61,444 nucleotides of DNA, taken from the NCBI GenBank assembly GCA_964655775.1, contig CAZZNQ010000013.1, positions 1-61,444 of the forward strand, read 5' to 3'. Source of the DNA: CAZZNQ01 sp964655775 (GTDB lineage: Bacteria; Planctomycetota; Brocadiia; SM23-32). The notes under the pieces were generated by a model. It ran no database searches. It was given only the letters and a program-made list of their open reading frames with translations, and was not told the origin of the DNA. Positions 24,901-34,131 of the stretch are shown here, in pieces; position 1 is the first letter of the stretch; each line of letters begins with the position of its first letter. The translations under genes were made by a program, and so were the position numbers.

Positions 24901-26325
24901 ATGACCCAACGCCCGCAGACCGTGTCCGCATACCCGGAAGCCGTCGATTTCGTCGAACAGGGGCTGAACCTGGAGAAGACGTTCGGCTGGAAGTACTCCA
25001 AGCAGGTCCTGGACCTCAGCCGAATGCACGCCCTGCTGGAGATGCTTGGCACGCCCCATAGGAAGTACCGCGTCATCCACGTCGCCGGCACCAAGGGCAA
25101 GGGAAGCACCGCCACCGCCATCGCCGCCTGCCTCACGCACGCCGGGCTCCGCACGGGATTGTTGACGAGCCCACACCTGGTCACCCCGCGCGAGCGCACG
25201 GTGGTGGACGGTCGGATGATCCCCGAGGACGACTTCCTGCGCATCGTCCGGGAGATGCAGCCCTACGTCGAGCAGCAGCGCCGTCGGCAGGACGAGGGTC
25301 TCACCCGCGCGCCGACCTATTTCGAGATGCTCACGGCGATGGCGTTCAAGTACTTCGCCGACGTTGAAGTGGACTGGGCGGCCGTCGAGGTTGGACTCGG
25401 CGGGCGGCTCGACTCCACGAACGTGGTCTCCCCGGCCTGCTGCGCCATCACGCCCATCGGCATGGACCACACGCGAAAGCTGGGCAGCACGCCGGACGCC
25501 ATTGCCGGGGAGAAGGCCGGCATCCTGAAGGAAGGTGTGCCGGTCGTGATCGGCCGCCAGCGCTACCCGGATGCCCTGGAGGTCCTCCGGGCGATGGCCG
25601 ACCGGCGCGGGTGCCCGCGTTGGGAGATCGGTCGCGACATCCGCGTGCGCGACCTCCGCCCCCTCGCCGCACCGGTCGAGGACCCCGAAGCAGAGGTCGG
25701 CTGGAGGTTCAGTGTGTCGACGCCCACGGCCGACTACGCCGACCTGGCCACTCCCCTTCTGGGCGCCCACCAGGCGGATAACCTGGCGACGGCGCTGGGG
25801 ACCCTGGAGCTCGCGGCCGAGCACGGACACCTGCAACCGAACCGGGAGAGGTACGCCGAGGCCCTGAGCGAACTGCACGTGCCCGGCCGGCTGGAGATAC
25901 TCCAGCGCCGGCCGGCGGTGATACTGGACGTAGCCCACACCATCGAATCCGTCGAGGCGCTGCTGGAAGCCATGGAACGGCATTTCCCGGGGCGGCAGAT
26001 CCGCCTGGTGTTCGGATGCTCAAGGGACAAGGACGTCCGCAGCATGCTGCGACTCCTGATGCCGCGCTGCGCGTCGCTGACCGTGACGCAGGCCACGCTC
26101 TCGCGCGCCATGCCCGCGGCGGAGATCCTGGACGCGGCCCGGGAACTGACGCTGCCCGAGCCCGTGTGCGAGCCGGACATCGAAATCGATCCCTGGACGG
26201 CGCTGCAGCGGACGCTCGAGGAGAGCGAGCCGACCGACGTCGTCTGCGCCACGGGGTCGTTCTACACGGCCGGCCAGATCCGCGAAGGCTGGTTCGCCGA
26301 CCGAAGCGATCGGCCGTCTACTTGA
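24901..26325 (+). CDS. folC: Folylpolyglutamate synthase / dihydrofolate synthase
   Basis: A 474-residue Mur-ligase-family enzyme that adds glutamate to folates (and possibly to dihydropteroate). The ATP loop VAGTKGKGST is at 61-70. TSPHLV and RERTVVDG (substrate loop), VEVGLGGRLDSTN and PIGMDHTRKLG are family signatures. The C-terminal domain contains VIGRQRYPD and LDVAHTIESVEALLEAM, then FGCSRDKD. The ATG at 24901 follows CAACGAAAGG-type sequence. It converges with and overlaps the next gene by 8 bp. Repeat copy A occupies its upstream region. Confidence 0.95.
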   Translation: MTQRPQTVSAYPEAVDFVEQGLNLEKTFGWKYSKQVLDLSRMHALLEMLGTPHRKYRVIHVAGTKGKGSTATAIAACLTHAGLRTGLLTSPHLVTPRERTVVDGRMIPEDDFLRIVREMQPYVEQQRRRQDEGLTRAPTYFEMLTAMAFKYFADVEVDWAAVEVGLGGRLDSTNVVSPACCAITPIGMDHTRKLGSTPDAIAGEKAGILKEGVPVVIGRQRYPDALEVLRAMADRRGCPRWEIGRDIRVRDLRPLAAPVEDPEAEVGWRFSVSTPTADYADLATPLLGAHQADNLATALGTLELAAEHGHLQPNRERYAEALSELHVPGRLEILQRRPAVILDVAHTIESVEALLEAMERHFPGRQIRLVFGCSRDKDVRSMLRLLMPRCASLTVTQATLSRAMPAAEILDAARELTLPEPVCEPDIEIDPWTALQRTLEESEPTDVVCATGSFYTAGQIREGWFADRSDRPST

Positions 26326-28240
26326 ACGAAGCCGCCTTTTTCGCGGCCTTGCGGGCCGCGTCCTCCTCGCCCATCGCCTCGGCAACGTCCGCCACGGCCT
26401 GCCAGGTGTACTCGTTCTCGCGCAGCTCGACGGCTTCCCTCGCTGAACCGAACGCATCGCCCAGGAGTTGCGAGCGCCGTTCAGGCGGCACTCCATCTGT
26501 GGCGGCCAGCTTCATCAGGCAGCGTGCCCGCTGAATGCGGGCAGTCCAGCAGGCCGGATCCACCGCGATCTTCTCCTCCACCTGCCGGAGGATCGGCTCT
26601 ACGGGCTGCTCTTCCAGGACCAGCTTGAACGTCGCCGGGTTGGACAGGCTCAGGTCGGCCAGGTCGGGGCGGGACCGCAACACGTCTTCGCGAAGGGCCA
26701 CCACGGCGATGTCGTCCCAGTAGACGCAGGTGTAGCCGCTGTCCAGGAAAAGCTGCGAGCATTCGCGGCTGCGGTACCGGATCACCAGCATCTCGATGTC
26801 CCACCTGTCCAGCACGTCTCGCCAGCCCTCCCGCCCGCGCTCGACCTGGAGTGTCTGGCCGATGATGTCGTCCTGATAGACGAGGCAACGCCCGTCGATG
26901 AACACGCGCAGCTCGGGCCAGAACCGCCAGATCAGGTAGCCGCCCCACTCGTAGGAGTTGCACGGACGATAGAGCACGCCCCGCTCGCCCATCCAGTCGC
27001 ACGCCTTCGCGGGGATGTGCCAGTCGCTCACCTCCCATCGCGGCGGACCGTCCTCGATTATGCGCCACGGTCCGACGACGAAAGCGAGCACCAGCGCGGC
27101 GTACGCGTAGAGGGGTCTGGCGTCGACCTTGTCGCCGACCGCAAGGCGAGCGATGTTGAGATGGTAGCCGACGATGGCGGGAGCAAGCAGAAGGCACCAC
27201 GCCATGTGCCGGACGGCGTGCACGGCCAGAAACCCGAAGCCGACGAACAGCAGCACGTCCGCGACCATCCCGCCGATCTCCGGACGAAGCCTGCGCCGGA
27301 GCGCAAGAAGCACGCAACTGCGCGCCATCGCCAGCATACCGACGACGAGCACACCCCAGAAGACGGCGAATCGGCCCATCAGCGGCGTCGGCTGCCACTC
27401 CTGTATCTCGGCGACCAGTTTGACCTCCGAGGCAAGGCGGAACGGGTACAGGAGGATGCCGGCGCCGTAGGGCGTGACCAGCGACGCCAGGACGCAGAGG
27501 ACGCCGGCCGCAAGCATCGCCCTGAACCGGGCTCCCTCCGCATCGCGGAGCACAAGCTCGAAGTAACGCCTCCCTCCGGCCTCGGCGCCGATCCGGACCA
27601 GCTCGCCGACCCCGAACGCGCCCAGCACAAGCCAGCCGCTGATGAACCCGGCGTGCATGTTCACCCAGACCAGGTTCAGCACCGGCAACAGGACGAGGTG
27701 TCCCGCGTGTCCCCAGAGGAAGTCGCGCACGCCCGGCGCGCCGCTCTCCTCGGCTTGGGCTCTCGGACCGCGTGCCCGCTGAAGGATGAGCACGAAGACC
27801 ATGAAGAAGACGAACGAGAAGAGATAGGGCCGCGCCAGCGCCCGCAGGTGGAGTTGCAGGCATGCCGCCAGCACCAACACCGACGCCAGGCCGGGCCCCA
27901 CTCCCCGGTCGCGCGCCGCGAACCAGGCGATGGTGAGGGCCGCTGCCATCATCGCCGCCCGGAAAACGATCAGGCCCGCCACTCCCCCCAGGTTCCACAC
28001 ACCGAGAAGCGCCAGCCCGGACAGCCAGGAATGGTAGGTCCAGGGGCGCCCCGCCGCCGTGAACGAGAACGAATCGGCATGCGGCAGCGCTAGATCGCGC
28101 ACTATCCCCTGGGCGGCCTTCAGATGCCACCAGAGGTCGTAGTTGATCAGGGGACCCAGATAGGCCATGACCGCCGCGACGACCGTGATCGTCAGCAGAG
28201 CGCGGGGGCTTGACGCCCAATTCTTCCATTGTGCCCTCAT
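26318..28240 (-). CDS. Polytopic membrane protein, GT-C-like, with soluble C-terminal domain
   Basis: A 640-residue protein with about ten membrane helices in the first 400 residues. Near the start it has NYDLWWHLKAAQGIV, then DSFSFTAAGRPWTYHSWLSG. The acidic first loop and the D..WH and P.AD.FS.T patterns are common in GT-C-type glycosyltransferases or related polyprenyl-sugar enzymes, although a donor is not identifiable. After the membrane part come CNSYEWGGYLIWRFWPELRVFIDGR and a helical C-terminus with TPR-like spacing (570-635). It is the last gene of tadA-comEC-this, 10 bp after comEC. Function unknown. Confidence 0.75.
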   Translation of the reverse strand: MRAQWKNWASSPRALLTITVVAAVMAYLGPLINYDLWWHLKAAQGIVRDLALPHADSFSFTAAGRPWTYHSWLSGLALLGVWNLGGVAGLIVFRAAMMAAALTIAWFAARDRGVGPGLASVLVLAACLQLHLRALARPYLFSFVFFMVFVLILQRARGPRAQAEESGAPGVRDFLWGHAGHLVLLPVLNLVWVNMHAGFISGWLVLGAFGVGELVRIGAEAGGRRYFELVLRDAEGARFRAMLAAGVLCVLASLVTPYGAGILLYPFRLASEVKLVAEIQEWQPTPLMGRFAVFWGVLVVGMLAMARSCVLLALRRRLRPEIGGMVADVLLFVGFGFLAVHAVRHMAWCLLLAPAIVGYHLNIARLAVGDKVDARPLYAYAALVLAFVVGPWRIIEDGPPRWEVSDWHIPAKACDWMGERGVLYRPCNSYEWGGYLIWRFWPELRVFIDGRCLVYQDDIIGQTLQVERGREGWRDVLDRWDIEMLVIRYRSRECSQLFLDSGYTCVYWDDIAVVALREDVLRSRPDLADLSLSNPATFKLVLEEQPVEPILRQVEEKIAVDPACWTARIQRARCLMKLAATDGVPPERRSQLLGDAFGSAREAVELRENEYTWQAVADVAEAMGEEDAARKAAKKAASFK

Positions 28241-28250
28241 CGATGCACCT

Positions 28251-30806
28251 CTACGGAGTCTGTGTCGCGCTCGTGCCGGACAGGGCGAACTCTATGCTGC
28301 GGCTCGAGGCATGCCCGCTCACGCGGACGGACTTCCCGTCATATCTCACGGTCACGGCGCCGTCCTCCCCGGTGACCCATAGTTCCACGCCGTGATCGTC
28401 CAGCAGCGCGCGAGTCTGGAGCTCGCACTCATCAGCGTCACCGCTGGCCACGGCGACGCGCGGCGAGACGTTCGCGATGAACTCGCCCAACCCGGCGTGG
28501 TAGTGGCCGTGATGCGGCAGCACCAGCACCTGCGCCCGCAGTCGTCCTCCAAAGTCGGTGTTCAAGCGCCTCAGGGCGCTCCCCTCAGAGTCGCCGGGCA
28601 GCAGCACGCGTAGTCCCCGGTAGCTGCACATCAGCACGAGGGACTGGTCGTTCTCGGACAGGTCCGGCCGGGCAAGGAAATCCAGGCTCGGGTGGATGAC
28701 GTCGCAACGCAGGTCGCCCCCGCCGATGGAGTCGCCCTCGCGATAGTAGCGCGGCGCGCCCACCATCCTGCGCAGTCGCCCGCTCACCAGTTCGGCTACG
28801 CCCGAGAAGTCGGCGCGCGCGGGAAGGATGAGCTGGTCGATGGTGAATCGCCGGTGCACGAACGGGAGGAACGAGTAGTGGTCGCGGTTGAAGTGAGACA
28901 GGACGGCCGCGTCCACCCGCGGCACGCCCCGGTGCCAGAGGAGGTCCGCCAGGGCGTTCCGCGCGCTGGGCGAGGTGGACCCCGCGTCGATCAGAAGGCC
29001 GTGGCCCTCGCGGGTTTCGGCGAGGACGGCGTGACCGTGGCCCACGTCGGCAATGGTAAGCGTGAATGCATCCGCACGGTCGGGACCCGCCCCGAATGCG
29101 ACGAATGCAACGCCGAGAACCGCGGCCACCGCAACGGCCGATCGCCGGCCGGCCCAAGGGCGCCAGCGGAACACCCACAGCGCCAATCCCCCAAAGAACA
29201 GGGCCACCCACCAAGCCGGCGGCGACGGTACGTAAAGGCCAAAGCCAGGCAGGCCCTCCGTCGCCTGGAGAAGACTGCGCATACCTTCCGCCCAGAAGAG
29301 CGCCAACGCCGCCAGTACGCCCGCCAGGATGCCGCCCAGCGCCACGCTCAGAGCCAGCGCAAGGCACGTGACCAGCAGGGACAGCACCAGCGGCCACATA
29401 ACCAGGTTCAGCAGCGGCGTGAGTGGCGAGAACAGGTGGAAGTGGTACGCGATCAAGGGCGCCGTGGCCGCCCAGACCGTGAACGACATCAGAAGGTAGC
29501 TGCGCGCCCAGAGCCCCACCTCGGACAGCACGCCGGCCTCCTCGGGATGGCGCAGACGGGCCACCAGGTCTTCCCACGGCCACAGTATGCCGGCCAGTTG
29601 AGGATAGATGCAGAGAATGGCCCACACGGCAACAAAGGTGAGCTGGAACCCGCTCGAAAAGAGCCGCTGTGGCTGCAGCAGCAGGATGGCCAGCGCGGCC
29701 GCCGCCAAACCGGAAAGCGGATCGCCCCGCCGACCGAAAAGCGGCGCGGCCAGCATAAAGGTCAGCATCCAGCCGGCGCGTGCTGCGGAGGTGTGAATAC
29801 CCGTGAACGCCACGTAGCCCCACACCGCAGCGATGGTCAGGATCAAACGCATCCTCACGGGCACGCCGATAATGGTGAGAAGGCCGCCTGCCAGCAGGCA
29901 GAACAGGCCCACGTGCAGCCCGCTGACGGCCAGGAAGTGCAGTGTGCCCGACTCCGCGAAAAGCTCTGCGGTTGCCGGCGTGAGCTTTTCCGGCCGGCCG
30001 AACAGCACCGCCTGGACAAGCCCGGCCGCGTCCACGCTTCCCGACCGCTCCAGAATGCGCGCCACGCCGGCCGACAGCCGACCGCTGAAGCGGCTCGGCG
30101 CGGCCGTGAGCGCGCGCCACCACGATGGCGATGAAAGCATGCGTAGGCTGTCCGCCGAGGCGACCGAAGCCGTCCCATAGCTTCCGAACCGCTCGTACCC
30201 CAACGCCCTGTCGCGTTCGCCGGGATTCGTGGGACGCCGGTTGGGTCCGATCCGACCGAGGAACTGCACGCGGTCACCCGCCTCGACCGCCGGCGCCGGC
30301 CCGTCGCCGAACACCGCGAGTCCCCCCGCCGTCGGGTGCCACTGTTCCTCGTCCGAGCTGAGCGCCTCCGCCTCCACGCGCAGCATCCAGTACCCGGCGG
30401 TGCCCTGGGCCGATTCGGCGAAGGGATCCCACCGGTAGTGCATGGCAGGCCGTTCACGCACGCGGGCGCGCAAGTGCCAGAGCGAATCGGCGGGCAGATT
30501 CAGGTTCTTGAGGTGGTTGGCGGGCGTCGCACGGAACCGGGCGGCGTGCCAGAACCCACCGAACGGCACCAGCATCAGCATGGCCAGTGCCCAGCGGGCC
30601 CGATCCGGAAGACCGCGGCGCAGCCCCAGAACGACAAGGATGACGGACGCAGCGCAGGCAACGGTCCACACTCCGATGGGAGCGGCGCCCAGCCCGTCCA
30701 GCGCGATGCCGGCCGAGAAGCCGATCAGCACCGGCACCAAGGGGCGGTGGCGCGCCACGGTCGTCGGCCGGGTTTCGCTCAGGACCGGAGCTGCGTCGTC
30801 GGTCAC
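28251..30806 (-). CDS. comEC: ComEC/Rec2 DNA-uptake channel protein
   Basis: About 851 residues. The GTG at 30806 is chosen because its GTGA overlaps the tadA stop and AGGAGG lies 6 nt upstream. Two N-terminal helices and an OB-like DUF4131 segment (about 75-225) come first. The Competence membrane domain follows, with HFLAVSGLHVGLFCLL and TGIHTSAARAGWML. The C-terminal metallo-beta-lactamase domain has DVGHGHAVLAETREG, LLIDAGS, SHFNRDH and LLPGDSEGSALR. ComEC carries single-stranded DNA across the inner membrane during transformation. The presence of comEC alone does not prove competence. Confidence 0.95.
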   Translation of the reverse strand: MTDDAAPVLSETRPTTVARHRPLVPVLIGFSAGIALDGLGAAPIGVWTVACAASVILVVLGLRRGLPDRARWALAMLMLVPFGGFWHAARFRATPANHLKNLNLPADSLWHLRARVRERPAMHYRWDPFAESAQGTAGYWMLRVEAEALSSDEEQWHPTAGGLAVFGDGPAPAVEAGDRVQFLGRIGPNRRPTNPGERDRALGYERFGSYGTASVASADSLRMLSSPSWWRALTAAPSRFSGRLSAGVARILERSGSVDAAGLVQAVLFGRPEKLTPATAELFAESGTLHFLAVSGLHVGLFCLLAGGLLTIIGVPVRMRLILTIAAVWGYVAFTGIHTSAARAGWMLTFMLAAPLFGRRGDPLSGLAAAALAILLLQPQRLFSSGFQLTFVAVWAILCIYPQLAGILWPWEDLVARLRHPEEAGVLSEVGLWARSYLLMSFTVWAATAPLIAYHFHLFSPLTPLLNLVMWPLVLSLLVTCLALALSVALGGILAGVLAALALFWAEGMRSLLQATEGLPGFGLYVPSPPAWWVALFFGGLALWVFRWRPWAGRRSAVAVAAVLGVAFVAFGAGPDRADAFTLTIADVGHGHAVLAETREGHGLLIDAGSTSPSARNALADLLWHRGVPRVDAAVLSHFNRDHYSFLPFVHRRFTIDQLILPARADFSGVAELVSGRLRRMVGAPRYYREGDSIGGGDLRCDVIHPSLDFLARPDLSENDQSLVLMCSYRGLRVLLPGDSEGSALRRLNTDFGGRLRAQVLVLPHHGHYHAGLGEFIANVSPRVAVASGDADECELQTRALLDDHGVELWVTGEDGAVTVRYDGKSVRVSGHASSRSIEFALSGTSATQTP

Positions 30807-31285
30807 TGCCGGCCTCCTTCCGGCACCCCTCGCCTCGGACGGAAGAACTCCCTCAGCAGTTCCAACGCTTGGTCGGCGAGCACGCCTCCGCACACCTCCA
30901 GCCGGTGGTTGAGCTGCGGCTCCTCCGCGACGTTGAGCACGGAACCGCAAGCCCCGCTTTTGGGATCAGCTATGCCGAAAACCAGACGCCGCACGCGCGC
31001 GTTCACCAGCGCGCCCGCGCACATGCAGCAGGGCTCGACGGTGCAGTAGACGGTGGCGCCGTCCAGGTGCCAGGTGCCCAGGCGCCCGGCCGCCTCCTGA
31101 AGTGCGATGATCTCGGCGTGAGCGGTCGGGTCGTGACGGGTCTCGCGCAGGTTGTGCCCACGGCCGATCACCTCTCCGTCCAAAACCACCACGCACCCTA
31201 CGGGCACCTCGGCCTTCTGCGCGGCGGCACGCGCCTCGTCCAGGGCCATCCGCATGAAGGTCTCGTCGGTCCGATTCTCCGGCAT
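30803..31285 (-). CDS. tadA: tRNA-specific adenosine deaminase
   Basis: 160 residues from ATG 31285. Converts the wobble adenosine of tRNA-Arg(ACG) to inosine. Zinc ligands and the catalytic Glu are visible as H56-A-E58 (THAEI-type, here TAHAEIIAL) and P85-C-C-M-C89. Also present are PVGCVVV, GRGHNLRE, and the long C-terminal helix. The stop overlaps the comEC start by 4 nt. A general cytidine/deoxycytidylate deaminase is the alternative, but the PCCMCAGALVNARV stretch is TadA-specific. Confidence 0.93.
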   Translation of the reverse strand: MPENRTDETFMRMALDEARAAAQKAEVPVGCVVVLDGEVIGRGHNLRETRHDPTAHAEIIALQEAAGRLGTWHLDGATVYCTVEPCCMCAGALVNARVRRLVFGIADPKSGACGSVLNVAEEPQLNHRLEVCGGVLADQALELLREFFRPRRGVPEGGRQ

Positions 31286-31417
31286 CCGTATCCGCCTTGT
31301 GCTTGCCAGTGTGGAGCGTCGCCGTGTAGCATATTGTTTCCATTGCCGATGCAAAATCAAGCAGCGACGCCGGTCCGCGCGTTCGTCGGATGTGCTGTTG
31401 TGACCTGAGGGGGAAAG

Positions 31418-32461
31418 ATGCCCAAACTGTCAGCCGCTGAACTTGCCCGCATGATCGACGGCCGTGTCCGGGGTTCGGAGGACGTGCAGATAGCGAACGT
31501 CACCACCCTTGAAGGCGCGGGCCCTGACGACCTGGCCTTCCTTCGGGACAAGGGCCACAAGGACCTGGCCGAGGCGTCCTCTGCGGGGATCGTCATCTCC
31601 TCGGTCGAACTCGACGCCTACGGCGGCACTTTGGTCGTCTGCGAAGACGCCGACGTAGCGATGGCCGAGATTCTTCCGCTTTTCGCCGCCGAAAGAAGCG
31701 CCCAACCCGAGGGCATCAGCGACCTCGCCTCCGTCAGTCCCGACGCAGAGCTCGGCGCCGACGTGGCCGTAGGCGATTTCGCGTACGTCGGCCCGGGAGC
31801 CGTACTCGACGACGGTGCGGTCGTGCACCCGCATGCCTACGTCGGCGCTCACTGCAGGATCGGCGAACGAACCGTGATCGGTCCCCACGCCTGCATCCAC
31901 GACGGGGTGCAAATCGGCCGCGACTGCATCGTTCACTACAGCGCCGTCATCGGTTCCGAGGGCTTCGGGTTCGTGCAGCGGGGCAAGCAGCACGTAAAGC
32001 TCGCGCAGGTGGGGACGGTCCGGGTCGGCGACCGGGTGGACATCGGCGCCCTCACGACGATCGATCGCGCCCTGATCGATGAGACCGTGATCGAGGACGG
32101 CGTCAAGATCGACAACCACTGCCACATCGCCCACAACTGCCACGTCGGCGAAGACTGCATACTGGCGGGCTACTCGAAGCTGGCGGGAAGCGTGGTGCTG
32201 GAAAAGGGCGTGATCGTCGCGGAGAACGCCGGCGTGAACGACCACGTGCACGTGGGCGAGGGGGCCATTCTCGGGGCGTCCTGCGGGGTGCCGAACGACG
32301 TGGCCGCCGGCGCCATCATGCTGGGGACGCCCGCGCGGCCAATAGGGGTCCAGAGGCGCATTTTCGCCTTCGAGGCACGGCTCCCCGAGATGGCAAAGAG
32401 ACTGAGGCAACTGGAGAAGCAGGTGGAAGCGATCGAGTCCGCGCTGCCGGACCAGGGCTGA
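31418..32461 (+). CDS. lpxD: UDP-3-O-acylglucosamine N-acyltransferase
   Basis: A 347-residue acyltransferase of lipid A synthesis; it adds the N-linked acyl chain to UDP-acyl-glucosamine. An N-terminal uridine-binding domain (about 1-100) is followed by a left-handed beta-helix of hexapeptide repeats (about 105-310) and a C-terminal helix. The catalytic His is H239 in CHIAHN, at the same number as in E. coli. GSEGFGFV and TTIDRA are conserved. GGGGGAAAG precedes the ATG. No other lpx gene or bamA lies beside it. Its presence implies an LPS outer membrane. Confidence 0.95.
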   Translation: MPKLSAAELARMIDGRVRGSEDVQIANVTTLEGAGPDDLAFLRDKGHKDLAEASSAGIVISSVELDAYGGTLVVCEDADVAMAEILPLFAAERSAQPEGISDLASVSPDAELGADVAVGDFAYVGPGAVLDDGAVVHPHAYVGAHCRIGERTVIGPHACIHDGVQIGRDCIVHYSAVIGSEGFGFVQRGKQHVKLAQVGTVRVGDRVDIGALTTIDRALIDETVIEDGVKIDNHCHIAHNCHVGEDCILAGYSKLAGSVVLEKGVIVAENAGVNDHVHVGEGAILGASCGVPNDVAAGAIMLGTPARPIGVQRRIFAFEARLPEMAKRLRQLEKQVEAIESALPDQG

Positions 32462-32570
32462 CGGCCGACGGCTGCAATGCTGGAATTCGCTCTCCGGTTT
32501 GACTTATCATGTAGCTGATCCCGGTGGGAAGACCGCATCTTCCGGGAGAACAAGGAAGGAGACGCCGCCC

Positions 32571-33929
32571 ATGTTCCGCCGATCCGCCATCACAGCCGTC
32601 TGCCTGCTGGCCTTCCTGGCCAGCTGCGAGAAGAAAGAACCTGAGGTCGACCGCACCCCCACGCCCCAGCCCAGGCCGGAGCCGGCCGCCGTGGTCAAAG
32701 CGCCGACCGGCATGGAGCCGATCAGAGGCGCCGCCGACGTTTTCATCACGAAGAACCCGGTGACTGTGGGCGAGTACGTCGCGTTCCTGCGGGCTGTGGG
32801 ACTACCGATAGACGAGCGCTGGCAGGGCATCCAGGCGCGGTCGGAAGAAGCCGACCGGCCGGTGATGGGCCTGACGCGTGAGGAGGCGGAGCGCTACGCG
32901 GCTTGGGACATGAAGCGGCTTCCGACGCGGCAGGAATGGCTGCTCGCACAGCCCGGCGATGGCACGCTCCCGTACCCCTGGCCGGAAGGCCGATCCGAGC
33001 CGCGCCCGTCCGGGCAACTGTATCTGGTGCAGGACTGGCTGCCCGGCAGCGAGGGCGAAAGCGCCGCGCGCGAGAAGAAAGAAGCGCTCAAGTCCGACAT
33101 ACTCAACCAGTACACCCAGCAGGTGCAGGAGTTGGCGCGCACCGTGGAAGGCGAGCTTCAGGCCCGTCGCGCCGAGCGCCGGCAGCAGTGGAACGCCGTG
33201 AAGCCCGCCTTCTTTGCCTGGCTCGACAAGGAGAAGGCCTTGGCCGAGGCGCAGGCGCGCCTGGAAGGATGGGCGATGAGCCTGGACGTGCTGCGCAGCG
33301 TTGTCCAGAAGAAGAATCAGCTTGCAGCGCACCTCAAAGGCACAGAGCCCACGCCGGAAGAGGCCGCCGCTGCCGTCAAGACCTATGAGGATGCGCTGGC
33401 CAGCGCCAGGACAACCGTTCAGGAACTGCGCGAAGACATCCAGGCGGCGACTAAGAAGGCCCAGGACCAGGTGCTGGAGCTCACCAAGAAGTTCGAAGCC
33501 GCCGGAGAAGAGGCGGCCGGCGCCGGCCTGGAGGACATCGAGCGGACGCTGGGAAACGTGCCCGAGCGGATCGAGAGTGCGGCGCAGGCAGCCCAGGTCG
33601 AGCAGCAACTGCGCGCGGCCCGGGCGAAGCTGGAACGGCCTCTTCCCCCGATGGAAGGACTGCCGACCGCGGAGGAGATCCGCCGGCGCAGTGCCCAGGT
33701 TGAAGCGCAGCTTGAGGAAATCGCGAAAGAGGATCCCAATGCCGCCGAGCGACAGGATATGCTGGACCGACTCGCGACGGTGAGCGAAGTCCTCGATCGC
33801 GAGTTCCTCCAGGAGAGCCTGCTCCTCCAGGACCTTACCGATCTGACGGAACTGAAGGCACGCCGCCAGGCGGTGGAGGCGAGGCTGGCGGCCCTGCAGC
33901 AGGCGCTGGCTTCGATGGACAGCAACTAA
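32571..33929 (+). CDS. Lipoprotein with truncated formylglycine-enzyme-like domain and coiled coil
   Basis: 452 residues from ATG 32571 (AAGGAGA upstream). The signal peptide ends in the lipobox LASC, with C19 as the lipidated residue. Residues about 45-140 match the first half of the FGE-sulfatase (SUMF1) fold: FITKNPVTVGEYVAFLRAVG, PVMGLTREEAERYAAWDMKRLPTRQEWLLA. The second half, including the catalytic Cys region, is missing. From about 165 to the end is a long coiled coil. The stop codon TAA is supplied by the left end of repeat copy B, so the original C-terminus may have been longer. Likely a structural envelope protein rather than a sulfatase activator. Confidence 0.8.
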   Translation: MFRRSAITAVCLLAFLASCEKKEPEVDRTPTPQPRPEPAAVVKAPTGMEPIRGAADVFITKNPVTVGEYVAFLRAVGLPIDERWQGIQARSEEADRPVMGLTREEAERYAAWDMKRLPTRQEWLLAQPGDGTLPYPWPEGRSEPRPSGQLYLVQDWLPGSEGESAAREKKEALKSDILNQYTQQVQELARTVEGELQARRAERRQQWNAVKPAFFAWLDKEKALAEAQARLEGWAMSLDVLRSVVQKKNQLAAHLKGTEPTPEEAAAAVKTYEDALASARTTVQELREDIQAATKKAQDQVLELTKKFEAAGEEAAGAGLEDIERTLGNVPERIESAAQAAQVEQQLRAARAKLERPLPPMEGLPTAEEIRRRSAQVEAQLEEIAKEDPNAAERQDMLDRLATVSEVLDREFLQESLLLQDLTDLTELKARRQAVEARLAALQQALASMDSN

Positions 33930-34074
33930 GAGGGCGAACATTAGTCTTCGCCGGTTCTGCTTCATCGACGTAGCGGGGCGAGACGCCCCGCTCTACCCAT
34001 TGCAGGGGTAGCGCGGCCGTCTCGGCCGCGCTGCTGCAAGCCGAACAGTGGGATACTTATGTACGACTGCTTAG
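33926..34074. mobile_element. 149-bp MITE-like palindromic element, copy B
   Basis: Begins CTAAGAGGGCG and ends CGACTGCTTAG. Aligning the left end with the reverse complement of the right end gives about 26 matches in 37. The internal hairpins AGCGGGGCG/CGCCCCGCT and AGCGCGGCCG/CGGCCGCGCT are perfect. Length and order are identical to copy A at 24690. It lies between the lipoprotein gene, whose stop codon it provides, and uppP. No transposase is in the window, so any movement would have to be in trans. Confidence 0.75.
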
Positions 34075-34131
34075 GTCAATCGCCGTCCCGCGTACGCCGG
34101 CAGATACCCTGTACCGCGCCACAGAGTCCAC

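Noticed and set aside
28692..30134. 480-codon plus-strand frame opposite comEC
   Set aside because: Antisense shadow, Arg/Gln/His-rich, no domain.
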